NCBI GenBank assembly: GCA_019321725.1
Contig: CM033107.1
Location: 12,391,445-12,455,444 of the forward strand
Reading direction: 5' to 3'
Length of the DNA stretch: 64,000 bases
From: Paulownia fortunei
Taxonomy: Eukaryota > Streptophyta > Magnoliopsida > Lamiales > Paulowniaceae
A program made the translations under genes and the position numbers. The notes beneath the pieces are model-generated. The model was not told the origin of the DNA, made no database searches, and saw nothing but the letters and a program-made list of their open reading frames with translations. Below are positions 1 through 11,095 of this stretch, piece by piece; position 1 is the first letter of the stretch; each line of letters starts with the position of its first letter.

Positions 1-182
1 TGTGAGTAAGTATAAATGCTTAAATTCTTAGACTGAATTTTTTTATGCATGTTACTTTATGTGATTAAATAGAAATGCTTAGATTATTGAAGTAATTTTG
101 ATGCATGTTTGTTTATGTGAGTAAGTAGAAATGCTGAGATTTTTAGATAGAAAAACTTTGATGCATATTAGTTTATGTGATT
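1..182. repeat. Short tandem repeat, ~59-bp unit, about three copies
   Basis: Three consecutive units (2-60, 61-116, 117-176) each begin GTGA, carry AAATGCT about 13 bases later, and end in ATGCAT followed by a GTTTAT or CTTTAT box. A fourth unit starts at 177 and is lost. Unit lengths are 59, 56 and 60 bp. The array continues off the left edge of the window, so its true copy number is unknown. It may be the edge of a satellite or a subterminal repeat of a transposon. Confidence 0.75.
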
Positions 183-1555
183 GAAAAAAATAATGAATTT
201 ATAATTAGATGTTTCATTTGATAATCTATACCATCTTTATATGTATAATTTATTGCATTAAAAAAAGACAATTATGAAATAATATATTTAGAAAATAATT
301 TATTTAACAAAAATGAGAAACTATATCAAAAATATTGATAATATTTAAAAATTAATCATCATAACCTTTACAATTTTTTTTTTAATTTAGTATGTAAGTT
401 AGTACTATTAGAAAGAATTAATATTTAATTATTAAATTTTAAAAATAAATTGTTTGATAATAATAACATTATATATGTGCAATATTTATCATTTAACAAT
501 TATATTATTTATATATCTTATTTTAACAGGAATTAAGAAAATATCATTAATAATTTAATTATAGTAATACTATGATAAGTAATAACTTAATAAATAATAA
601 TGTAATTATGTCTTTAAGTAATAAATAATAAAATTACACATTAATTATGTGTTTATAATAATTATGTAATACTTTTTATATAAATAATTGCAAATATTAT
701 ATATTTCATTGACAATAATTTTTCATCTAAATATATACTATTAGACATTAATAATTTTTATAAATAATTAATATTTGTAATCATATAAAAAATATTATAT
801 ATTCACAATCAAATTACTTAACCTAAGTTATTTATATAGCTTATTATGCACATATGTATATATTATAATCATATTTATACTAATTATAATGAATAGGTAA
901 TGGTAAAAAATACTATGTATTTTTAAAGAAAATTAACTTTTAATTCATATATAATGAATTATAAAATAATATTAATAATTTATATTTAATTAAATAATAT
1001 TAATAATCTATATATTATTGTAGTTTAAAATAGATATAATAATAAAATAACTTGATTAATTAATTAATATTATTGATATTAATTAATAATAATATTAATT
1101 AATTATATACATAAAAAATTATTACATAGCGCATTGATTAATAATTATTTACGTAGATTAAGTTTATAAGTTAATATTTATTATCTATATATCTAAAATA
1201 TAATATTAATAGTGAATTATTTACTAATTAATTATATAATAAAATTATAAAGTAACATTGATAAATAATTTATTAACTATTTATAATAATAATAATTAAT
1301 TAATAGTTATTTTATTAGGTGTGTATTTATGATATTAATTAATTAATAGTTATTTTATTATGTATGTAGTTATAATATTATTATATAAATACATTATTAA
1401 CTTATATATCTTTTAAACATAACAAAAATACATTATGAAGTAGTATTGAACATTAATTAGTAATATAATGTAAATAATTTATATTAAAGTTGTAATCATA
1501 TTGTTAATAAAGTTCCATATACTTTTAAATTAAAAATAGTATGTATTCATATCAA
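183..1555. other. Very AT-rich non-coding stretch
   Basis: Nearly all bases are A or T, with many TTAATTAAT and TAATAATAA blocks and hardly any G or C. No open frame of useful length is present. Nothing here resembles the LTR families found further right. It could be degenerate transposon end sequence belonging to the relic at 1560-2367, or ordinary AT-rich intergenic DNA. Confidence 0.6.
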
Positions 1556-1559
1556 ATCA

Positions 1560-2367
1560 AAACATCGATCTTATGATGCAGTTTGGAGGTCAAACTATAC
1601 AGGATGCTTATTTGGCGATATATGATCATCATCCGAGTGGAGCTAGGAGAATGTGTTGTAGGACATTTTTTTCGAATTGCTATTGAGATTGTATAACAGA
1701 TGATGGGCATTGACAACAATCAATTCTTGTTGAAAGTATTCGCTAAGTATTGTTTGAACAATATATCGTGGCTATACCAATTTGTGGTTTTCTTGGATCC
1801 AGAGGTGGATAATTGATGTCTGGATATTTTGTTGAGATAAAACAATTCCAGCATAATCTTGCGCCCGAGATCCCAATGTATAATGAGGAGGGCTCATATA
1901 TGTCGTTTATAAAAGATGAAAGTATGTTTGATTTGTCTACAATTATGCAAAGGATGGCAAGTGTTGGGATCAATGACTTCTATGCAGGTGCTTTAACCTT
2001 CGGACAAGAGAATATAGGAGTCTATCATCAAAATATTGAGTGTGGTACTAATGTAGAACCTAAAAATGCATACACCGAGGAATTGCCTGACCATGCATAC
2101 ACCAAGGAATTGCCTGACTGGTCGATAATTTTGCTGATGAAGAATATGTTAATTTCGAACTCGATGGGAGTGGATCCTATGGTATAACCAATGATAATGA
2201 TGATGATGTTCAGGTTGATGTTACTGACATGTCGGAGATGTAAGAGCAACATAATGCAGCAAGTGTCAGTATATACACCAATGTCTTCTACAACAAATAA
2301 CTGTAGCCTTTACCCGACCATTCCATTCTTCACCACAATGCATCCAAAAATACTTGTTGATTCAATT
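1560..2367 (+). pseudogene. Unidentified coding relic, possibly Mutator-like transposase N-terminus
   Basis: Base composition changes sharply at about 1560, from extreme AT to coding-like. One open piece runs 1813-2187 (124 aa, acidic, no recognised motif). Before it, other frames give protein-like text broken by stops and a frameshift, including KVFAKYCLNN followed by FVVFLDPEVDN. The pattern of a short beta-rich stretch followed by an acidic linker recalls the N-terminal region of plant MuDR-type transposases, but no catalytic domain is visible. The sequence is cut on the right by the assembly gap. A 27-bp unit is duplicated in frame at 2066-2092 and 2093-2119, giving two copies of AYTEELPDH or AYTKELPDW. 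The Mutator assignment is a weak inference; the relic could equally be a decayed host gene. Confidence 0.35.
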
Positions 2368-2467
2368 NNNNNNNNNNNNNNNNNNNNNNNNNNNNNNNNN
2401 NNNNNNNNNNNNNNNNNNNNNNNNNNNNNNNNNNNNNNNNNNNNNNNNNNNNNNNNNNNNNNNNNNN
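2368..2467. other. Assembly gap (100 N)
   Basis: The run is exactly 100 N, the conventional placeholder for a gap of unknown size. The relic on its left (plus strand) and the gypsy fragment on its right (minus strand) need not be adjacent in the genome. Confidence 0.98.
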
Positions 2468-2469
2468 GT

Positions 2470-3240
2470 CATCTTTTTCTTCTACCATATTGACCTTCCA
2501 TTCAATGTTGCTTCAATGAGTTATTAATAGAGTGATCTTCCTTGTTTTGCAATCCACCGTGGAACTACAATATTCGATAAGTAATTTGCCCTTACATTTT
2601 CAGCTCAAGGTATTTAGGGTATTAGGACTGTATCAAATTATCTCCACTGCTCCCCTACCAAACCCAAACAGGGCTTTATCCATAGTTTGCAACTCCATTC
2701 CCAAGTTCATCACCTTAAACCCTTCGTATAAAATAATGTGAACCAAGCCACACCATAATTTGCTATGGTGGTCAAGATGACCAGGGCATCATTGTGGGGT
2801 GCCTAGAGACCTTCGGTGTCTTGGGGGCCGAAGTGAAGCCTGGGCCTATTTCCATTTGACTAATTTTCTTCCATTCTTGTCCTGTCCATTACTGATCTAT
2901 CTCGTATAAGATCTCATGGCTCAGTTGGAGTCTCAATTAGTTGGTCCTCCAATAATCATTTGTATCACACCTCTTTTAAGGGGCTGAGTTGGATTTTCCC
3001 TATGTCCAGCTCTACCTTCTCCATGGTTCTCGAGCTCGCCTCTTATCCAATGAGGTCTGAAATTCCCCCTTTCTAGGACCATAGTCCATGCCCTTAGCTA
3101 TCGATTCTCTTAAGTAGCTAGATTGAATTAGTCACTCTATCATAGTCCTCAGGTGATGACAGTTATCCATTGTATGATAATCATTAAGAAAGTAACCACG
3201 AGAAGCACACAGCTTCATAAACTTATCCGTTGAAAGATTT
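2470..3240 (-). pseudogene. Ty3/gypsy gag C-terminus and protease relic
   Basis: Read on the minus strand from about 3240, the translation gives a gag tail: a Cys/His stretch (CASRGY...YHTMDNCHHL) followed by MIE, a stop, then LIQSSYLRE. This matches the zinc-knuckle region of plant gypsy gag, which typically reads C..H..GHTTEEC..LK..IE.LI..GYL. About 300 bp further on comes an IIGGP box, then HNDALVI...IANY and MNLGMEL, which correspond to the start of the retropepsin domain and the segment behind its catalytic site. The catalytic D-S/T-G triad cannot be found; where it should lie the frame reads FYTKG. There are several stops and at least one frameshift. The right edge abuts plus-strand copia sequence at about 3250. 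The domain order is clear, but the lineage within gypsy is uncertain. Confidence 0.6.
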
Positions 3241-3254
3241 AGACCTTTTGATAT

Positions 3255-4695
3255 TCCATCTTTTGATGGAGAAAGTATATTATGACTTTTATTGATAACT
3301 TTTCATGTTATGATTATGTCTATTTGTTTTATAAGAAATCTCAATCTGTAGACACCTTAGAGATGTTTATTAATGAGGTTGAAAGATAATTAAGCATGAA
3401 GATGAAAATTATTAGGTTTGACAGAGGTGGTGAATATTATGAAAAGTATGATGAAACTGGAAATGTTAGGTTTATTGAAAATGGTAAAATTAATGCGAGT
3501 GTTGGAACTACGTAAAGTGGAAATTCAATAAGTTGGGATGGAGATTTCTTTACCTAAAATTTCTTATCATCTTGTTGTTCTTATAGTTATTAAACCATTC
3601 AACAACTTACAAGAATAATAAATAAATGATCAAACTCCAAATAATGAAATTGTTACCAATGAAATTACAATAGATGAACCACATCAAGCAGTATTAAGAA
3701 GGTCTAAAAGGTAAAGAAGAGCTCCTACTTCTGGTGATTTATAGGAGTTAAAATTTGACATACGAAATGATGATGATCTAGTTTCTTTTTCACAAGCTAT
3801 GAAAAGTGTTAATTAGATACCATGAAAGAAGAGTTGAAATCAATGGCTCATAATAAAGTCTGTGATCTTTTTGAATTGCTAGAAAGTTGTAAAAGAGTTA
3901 AGTGTAAATGACTATCCAAGACCAAAAATGATTCTAATGGAAATATTAAACGACATAAGGCTAGACTTTTTGCCAAAGACTATACTCAGAAAGATGGAAT
4001 TTACTATGAAGAAACCTATTCTTCGATTTTCAAGAAAGACTCATTGAGAATTATCATGGCAATGGTAGCTTAGTATGATTTAGAGCTCTATCAAATGGAT
4101 GTGAAAATTGCTTTTTTGAATGGAAACTTCGAAGCAGAAGTTTACATGGAACAACTTAAGGATTTTTCAGTTCAAGAAAAGGAACACATGGTGTATAAAC
4201 TCAAGAAGCCAATATACAGACTTAAGCAAGCTTCCCAATAATGGTATCTTAAGTTCAGTGATACTATCATGTCCTTTGGATTCAGAGAAAACACTGTTGA
4301 TTAGTGCATATACCTGAAGGTCAATAAGAGTAAGTTTAAATTTCTAATTTTCTATGTCAAAGATATCTTGCTTGCTACTAATGATCTTGGCTTATTACAT
4401 GAGACCAAGAAGTTTCTCTTTAAGAACTTTGAAATAAAAGATATGGGTGAGGCCTCCTATGTAATAGGAATTGAAATATTTCATAATAAATCATAAGGAT
4501 TATTGGGATTGTCTTAGAAAGTATATAATAATAAAGTTATAGAGAGATTTAATATGAAAAAATGCTCTCCATGTGTCCATTTAGAAACGAGATAGATTGA
4601 GCTTTAAATAAATGCCCAAAGAATGAATTAGAATATAAACAAATGAAATAATTTTTTTATGCATCTATTATTGGGAGCTTGATGTATGCTCAGAC
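3255..4695 (+). pseudogene. Ty1/copia pol relic: integrase, reverse transcriptase, start of RNase H
   Basis: In order, the plus strand reads a copia integrase core fragment (TFIDNFS, later RFDRGGEYYE, 3265-3450), a proline/arginine-poor linker with the LRRSKR box before RT (3690-3720), and the RT domain (3840-4500). RT landmarks are KARLFAKDYTQ, MDVKIAFLNGN, YRLKQAS and FYVKDILLAT, where the catalytic Y-x-D-D has become Y-V-K-D. RNase H begins near 4640 and stops abruptly after SLMYAQ at 4694, exactly where the LTR at 4696 begins. This is therefore the insertion target of that LTR. There are more than ten stops and several frameshifts. The protein differs from the other copia copies in this window (for example the MYAQ box), so it is a separate family. 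No LTR of its own was found. Confidence 0.8.
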
Positions 4696-7189
4696 TGTTA
4701 AAATAGTGCTTGGCGCGCCAATTAATTTGGGCAACTTTTATACTCTTGTATTTATAAAAATAATCTTTTTTAAATTACATAAATAAAAATAGGCAATTTT
4801 CTTCATCTTTACATGCGTATAGTAATTAGATAAAGTCCCTAGACCAAACTTAACTAAGGGGCATAGCCGCGCATTTAATGGTGATCATGGAATATGCTTC
4901 TATAGATTTGGTCTTAAATTATTTTTGAGTCGAGGGCTTTTTGAGATGGGATATCGAATAGCCTAATAGACTCGCGCATACGATGCATGCTCATATGAGA
5001 AGAATGTCTGTCTCTATGGACATTGGCGTAGTGACCCTAGTACATGTATGCGAGTGCTTGTTAGAGAATGAGTTCACTAAACGGGTGCATTGGAAATTCT
5101 TAACTGGGAACATTGTTTGTCGAAACAAGAGTTTTCATGTTACGATAGTACATGATTAGTCATTGGACTTGAGACACCATGGTAGCCTTGTAAATGTTGT
5201 ATTTCATTTTGATATATCTTTTGATTGCTTGACAATCATAAAAGGGGTACGTTGGATGTTGCATTGACATGTAAGGAGGTTGATGAGTAGCCAACAAAGA
5301 AAATCACTTGTCTGGTAGAACAAGTAAATCTCTTATATTTTTATAGATCATGACTTAAAAGTCTTTGACCAAGGCAGGATGAATATTAGACGGAGTTTTC
5401 TAACGATTCATCATGAGTCATTGCAACTTGAAATAGAATCATAGTTATTGAGTTAATTAGGATTTCAAATATTAATCCATGCCTTAGACTCAATCGAGAG
5501 ATTAGATATCGGAAGTACCTTAGGTGTATGATACACGTAATTGAAATAGGTTTACTCGCTAATTCACCTAAAACTAGATAGTCATGATACACTTGCTAGG
5601 TGTTGCCCATGACTTGTGAGAATTAAGGAGTTAATTTTAAGTTGATTAATTAATAGAATTAATTAATTAGAATAATTGTTATTCATAAGTTGCAAATATT
5701 TCAAGCCCACTACTAGCTTAGTTGTGAACTTAAATGGTTACACACAATTTGAAATGAATCATTTCAAACTTAAGAATTGATCTAAAGAGTTGGATTCAAT
5801 TAATTAATGGATATTAATTAATTGGAACTTAGATTAATTCAAGGAGTTGAATTAATTATTCAATTAAATAATTATATTATTTAATTGGATCTAATAAGAT
5901 TAAGAAGCCTAAATTGGAGTGAAATAATTATTTGATTGGATCAATTAGTTGTGTAGATCATAAATTAATTAAATTGTTAAATTAATATATTCAATTAAAT
6001 AATTGAATTTTTTAATTAGACCTAATTTTATTAGGTGGGCTAGATGGAATTAATTAATTAAATTTAAGTTTAAATAATTAGTTGGATTAATTGTGGGATT
6101 TATTTTAAGTCCAAGTTCAATTAAAATAGCCCCATTAGGAGAGGCCCACTAGAGTTGTTTGAAAAAGATGGAAACCCAAGAGTTTGATATTCTTGAAAAT
6201 CTCTATGTATCTTTGAAAGATATAAGAGATAGAGTAGAAATTTTTTGGGAGATTTAGAATCAACCAAAAATCTTCCAACCAATAAAAAAGAAGGCCAAAA
6301 ATACCAAGGGTAGGACTCTTGGAATTTTTGACCTCTATTAAATTTGAGGAATAATAATCCTCCAAATTTTCGGCCATTAAGGGAAAAAATGAGGGAAAAT
6401 TTATTTTCTTTCTTCCATGTTTTCTTCAACCAAAAATTCCATCTTTCTTCAAAGTATTAATTCTTTTATCACTAGTTGATACTAAGAATTAATATTCACA
6501 AAATATACACTCTAAACCTAGGTTAGTAAAATAATCTGGATTACTAGTAGAGTTTGGATTCTATATTCTTGCTCAAAGTGTGAACTGCTTTAGAGGGGAG
6601 ATGCTTATATCCCTGTGAACCAGACTCAAAAAGGGGCTAGCAATCGATTGCTTTAAACCTTACGACAACTAAAGTGCATTAAAAGGTATAAATCAAAACT
6701 CTTATTTGTTTTTACAACCATTAAAAATATGAGATCATTAAAATCGCATCGGATCCGGGTGATGATTATTATGGCATGTTTATGCGCATACCCCGTGTAA
6801 CACCCCAATTACTACAGAACTATATATATAGTATAATTTAACATGATAAAGCCTGTGTGCATGCATTATTATTATTTTTTTTTCTACAACATATTAATAA
6901 ATAATAAATATTTTCCCACTCACTGACTAATATATATACCTGCAGAGGACCCAAAACAATCATAATATTTATATACCCGTGTACAGAAAAGTTATAAAAG
7001 TAACACATTGTACAAATCCCAAAACCTAATACAATAGACTACAAAATCAAATAAGTTACAATCAACCCAACAGGTCGTCATCCATGTACACTGATCTTCA
7101 GAACCTGTAGGAACCCCAACAGCTTGCCCAGTAAGTCCATGGTATCAAGTATCCTCAGACTCACCTACAATGCATAAATTATATGAGCT

Positions 7190-7495
7190 AACGCTCAGCA
7201 AGTAATGATTATGCATGTCAAAGAATAATTCACAATATCAATTCATGCATCTCAACATGCTATGCCCACAATGCAATTTTATGCATCAAAATATTTCTCT
7301 CAAAATCATTTCTTTCTTGGCCCCCGACCAACGCTACTATCCCATGCATCGGAAAAGAGCTCTGCACATCGCCATAATCCAATGACCAATAATCATAAAA
7401 GCATGCAAATCCATGCACACTCATACGCATGCAAATCCATGCATGCGAACCTGCAAATCCATGCATAAAACCATGCAAATCCATGCATGCTTCGG
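7190..7495. repeat. Minisatellite rich in CATGCA (RY) and ATGCAAAT motifs inside the solo LTR
   Basis: Four imperfect copies of a 22-26 bp unit start near 7401, 7427, 7449 and 7470. Each contains GCAAATCCATGCA. Across about 300 bp the hexamer CATGCA or its complement TGCATG occurs roughly ten times. The equivalent place in the LTR at 35851-38499 (37785-37865) also has several TTTGCATG and GCATGC blocks, so the repeat belongs to this LTR subfamily. Confidence 0.75.
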
Positions 7496-8987
7496 TGCAC
7501 TAGTAGTGGTCAGTAAAACATTTTTCTTTCTCAAAATCATGCCGTGCAATGCACGATTTATCACAATGCTTGTATATGATGTATGCACGTGCCAATGCCT
7601 ATGTATATATGCTCAATGGACATGAATGACAATAATGCATGCCCTCTGCTACGCACATATGATCAATGGTATTACATATAAATCACACATTTACTATGTC
7701 TATACATTGTAGTTGCACATGAATCTTTACTTACCTTTGATCGGTTGTGTGTTACTTTTAGGTTTCTTAAGTATTACTCCCCAACCCTAGATGTGAAATA
7801 ATCTGTAAAAATACAAGATATCAATCACCACCCTCAATTATCAAGTTCATTATACCTAATGTAGTATAAAGATCTTGAATCACAATTTAACTAAACAACC
7901 TTACCACTTAGAAACTATAACCGAATACAACCTTCTACGTACCTTTGTTTCATATCTTAAATGTATACTAACCTCACTTAATTGATGTATTATAAATCTT
8001 ACAACATTTACCTAAATGTTAGGGATCAAATGCACCACATCTATGTTGGAACATGTTAATGAACCAAATGGGACAGATTCACCACTTCACATTTTCTTGC
8101 TGCCACATTAATTTGCATGATGATTTTGACACCCTTAGACATATTCATTCACTCCACAATTTTTATCACACTTATATAACATAAAAAAAAATGTAACCAT
8201 GTCATTTAATGGCTAAAACTCACGGATATAGCTTCCCAAGTTCAGCTCCTTTCACAGCATACTGAAACAGATTTTTCCCACCGTGACAGTTTTACGCACT
8301 TCATGACATTAATGGTTTTGGCACCATTAAGTATATTCAATCACTCCCAAATTTTCACCACACTTATATAACATATAAAAAGAGACAACCAGGTTATATC
8401 CTTTCCAAAACTAATGGATTTAACACTGTAAAACAAGTCCACTTCACATATGATAGAATCTGAAATTCGATGGTGATAGTTTTGAGCATCTCTTCAATAT
8501 CATGCCCTATTTCAATTTCTAACCGATGAAAATTTATTCCAATACTATTAACCCATATATAAACATGTATATGAAGATAATTACAGGTTTCATTCAACAT
8601 ACCATACACTTTTGAAGCATAAAATACAAGAAAACAGTAAGGTGATAGTTTCTGCCACAAGTATTTCCTATTAAGTGTTTGTCATCAAAAACCCTTTCTT
8701 TGTGCACCAAAGTCTAACTAAAAACTTCCTAACACTTTATAAGAGATATTGAAAGCTTATTAAATAATAAAACCATTCAGAATAATCTGAAAACCAAAGG
8801 CAAAACCGTAGATAAGTGTTACCTATGCAGATTTTGAGGTTAAACTTGATGGTAATCACTTCTCCTTTGCTTTTCTTGCTTTTATTTCAACTTGGAATCA
8901 ATTTGGAGCACTTGGATACCTTAAGGTGTGTGTTTGGAAGATGAAAATGGCTGAAATCAAGGTCTGGTCGTGGCTTAAGGGTGAAGG

Positions 8988-9075
8988 GTTTGAGGTGTTA
9001 GCTTGAGGTGTTAGCTTAAGCTTAATAAGAAAGCATGAGGTGGCAAAGCATGAGGTGGCAAAGCTTGAGGTGGCA
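8988..9075. repeat. Small tandem repeats in the solo LTR (15-bp and 14-bp units)
   Basis: Three 15-bp units occupy 9031-9045, 9046-9060 and 9061-9075. They read AAGCATGAGGTGGCA twice and AAGCTTGAGGTGGCA once. Just left, TTGAGGTGTTAGC is repeated twice (about 8990-9015). The complementary motif GCCACCTCAAGCTT recurs once or twice in each of the three other LTRs of the family (near 21400-21455, 27960-28005 and 36425-36475), so the expansion is specific to this copy. Confidence 0.75.
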
Positions 9076-9697
9076 TGTAATGGTATAATCTGATTTTCTC
9101 TCTTATCTTGCAGCCCTAATCTTGTGTGTCTCACATATTCTTATTTGGTTGCAACCTATCTTAGTCACCATTCATTCCTATAGGTAATTCCTATGTCCGT
9201 TCATTCGATCTCCAAATCGATTGACATCCGATTTTGAAATGATTGTCTAGTTTGTATTTCTAAAATCATATGCACATATGGACCTTGTATTATGATACTT
9301 AAATCACATTATATCATGTCCAATATCCCAAGTATGTTAATCCATGGATGTATACTTTTAAAACACATCGATCTAATTAAATCGAATCATATAAACTTAC
9401 TAGTAACACCTTTAACACTTCCAAAATTATAACATATAACCTATGAATATCCAATATATCGACCAATCTATTCTTTTTCTTATTTAAATATAGAATTTCT
9501 TAATTAGGTTATAAGATCTCAACCACTTATATCATGTGATAGCATTAGAGGTCTAACGATTAAGAATGCTATATAAGATGCTATGTAAATGTTAATGAAA
9601 ATTAGCATATAAGTAGCATGTAATGCATGAATTACATTGGCCAAGTGAGTTGTGAGAGGTTTGGGTATCACACCCCGAGATCAATCGAACCCAACAG

Positions 9698-9710
9698 TGG
9701 TATCAGAGCC
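9698..9710 (+). promoter_or_regulatory. Copia primer-binding site (initiator tRNA-Met)
   Basis: TGGTATCAGAGCC begins one base after the LTR end (CCAACA at 9696). This is the standard plant PBS complementary to the 3' end of initiator methionine tRNA, where minus-strand DNA synthesis starts. It fixes the LTR at 4696-9696 as a 5' LTR on the plus strand. Confidence 0.92.
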
Positions 9711-11095
9711 ACGATTTATGATTAGGATATAATTATTTTGCAACTTATTTAGTTTTTAAATAAAAACATGTGTAATTGAATTAGATTCAGTTGGCAAAGG
9801 TACATGCATGGCACAACCGCATGCAGCAGCACGCGCGCGTTGGCAAGGGTGTTGGACAACCTCGTCGTGTTAGATTGCAAAATTCAATTTTTCAGAGTTT
9901 TTAATTAAATTGTTAATTTTAAACTGTTTTGAAAAATAGGTTTTTCATGAAAAATTAAGATTTTATCCCAAGTCATAAAAGTACAATTTAAATGGACGGT
10001 AAATTTACAAGCTTTTATAAATTAATGAGATATATTTATGGGCATGTATGGGATGGTTATGGAGCCTTTTGACCAATGTGATTGGATTATTATGTTTTTG
10101 GGTTTTAAAATGGGTCCTACAAGGCTCTTATTCTTTCCTTGTATATACTTTACATTTTTTAAATGAGAGTAGCATAAGGTGAGGTTTTTCTTTTTGTTAT
10201 TAGTGGATAAGAAGAAGAATCAAGATAGAAAATCAAGAGAAGACCCATGAATGTATGGGATATATTCATGTAATAGAAATTTGTTACTATTTCCATTTTA
10301 CTACCCTTAGACTGATCTGGATCCATTTTTGGCCATTTTTGGCTCCAACGGATCACATAAGATTAGTCCATGATTATCCAAGTTATGTATGTATTAGATG
10401 CATGCACAGGGTGTATTTAATATTTTCATGTGATGTGCTTGCCATCAATTGAATGCAAACATATTAAATAAACTGAGATTAAAAGTGATGAGGTCTTGGT
10501 GAAAATAAATACCCCCATTTAGATTTTTAAAAGTAAATAAATAATTGAAATTCCAATTTCAAGCTAATATGGGTAAAATTAGGTTGGAGCCAATAATCCA
10601 TGCCGACTATCAAAAGTAGATGACATGACGATGTTACCTTACTTTGTCAATGGCTATGAGTCATGGAATGACTTTGCAATAGAAAGTTGTGATCTCTACA
10701 AAGCATAGCGATGCTCATGGGATGGACTCATCTCTACATTGGCCATGAGTTGTGGAACATTTTGATACTCCATCTACATAGAGGTTTGATGGGTCTTGTT
10801 TGATACTTAGTTACAAATAGGCTCATAAATTTAGGGTATATGGGAATATGGACAAAGGGATTTTTAGTCCAAGATCATGGATTGAAAATGATATGCCTAA
10901 TAGAAAGACTCAAGTCACTTTGAGTCGTTATAAATAATAAACAAAACATTATTCCACCAGTAAGTTTTTTAGTCTCTTGTAGATTGGAACAAAAGGTTGA
11001 CCAGCAAGGTTATTACTTTTTAACTTAAAACAGACGACTGAAGTCTATAAGCTGAGTACAAGTTCAGTACTTGAAAAACTTTTTGAAAGGGTTGA
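9711..11095 (+). mobile_element. Copia untranslated leader, no gag
   Basis: The region continues from the PBS without a coding frame. It matches in reverse the minus-strand leader at 55000-56248. Shared blocks include GCATGGCACAACCGCATGC with a GC-rich CACGCGCGCGTTGGC stretch, GGATAAGAAGAAGAATCAAG (10205-10225) and an AGTCATGGAATGAC box. Both copies resemble the long non-coding leader common in plant copia elements between PBS and gag. At about 11095 the text changes to the second half of a copia LTR, so gag and pol were deleted. The small open frames here (for example 10255-10452) do not look like protein. Confidence 0.7.

Larger units (their letters stand above)
6796..9672 (-). mobile_element. 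Tekay/Del-like gypsy solo LTR with perfect target site duplication
   Basis: This 2877-bp solo LTR lies in minus orientation. On the plus strand it begins TGTAACACCCC (the reverse of an LTR ending GGGTGTTACA) and ends ...GGGTATCACA. The 5 bases before it (6791-6795) and after it (9673-9677) are both CCCCG. Removing it with one CCCCG restores a continuous copia LTR end, which is strong evidence for insertion followed by LTR-LTR recombination that removed the internal part. Its sequence matches, inverted, the LTRs at 20802-23963, 27332-30521 and 35851-38499. Shared blocks include GTGGCAGCAAG and AGGTGAGCATGGTGATAT-type text and a GCCACCTCAAGCTT box. It carries two internal minisatellites, described separately. 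Confidence 0.9.
4696..9696 (+). repeat. Copia 5' LTR, interrupted by a gypsy solo LTR
   Basis: The LTR runs 4696-6795 and resumes at 9678-9696, about 2.1 kb in total. It starts TGTTA and ends CCAACA, and it is followed one base later by a tRNA-Met primer-binding site. Its left part aligns by eye with 17596-19730 (plus) and with the minus-strand LTRs at 39030, 44442 and 49731. The shared blocks include the AAAGTCCCTAGACC box, the GCTTGTTAGAGAA box, an AATTAA-rich middle (about 5630-6110) and a TTTTCGGCCATTAAGG box near the end. The gypsy solo LTR sits between the two halves. The upstream flank is the copia pol relic ending at 4695. No matching 5-bp target duplication can be identified because the element's far end is lost. 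Confidence 0.85.

Noticed and set aside
6121..6429. 102-aa minus-strand open frame in the copia LTR at 4696
   Set aside because: It lies in the LTR end, is not open in the other LTR copies, and has a lysine/phenylalanine-rich composition explained by AT-rich sequence.
7401..7490. A CRISPR-like repeat array
   Set aside because: Units are overlapping and imperfect with no unique spacers, and the context is a plant LTR.
7260..7625. Several overlapping His/Met/Ala-rich open frames on both strands
   Set aside because: They are translations of the CATGCA minisatellite in the solo LTR and have no counterpart in sister LTRs.
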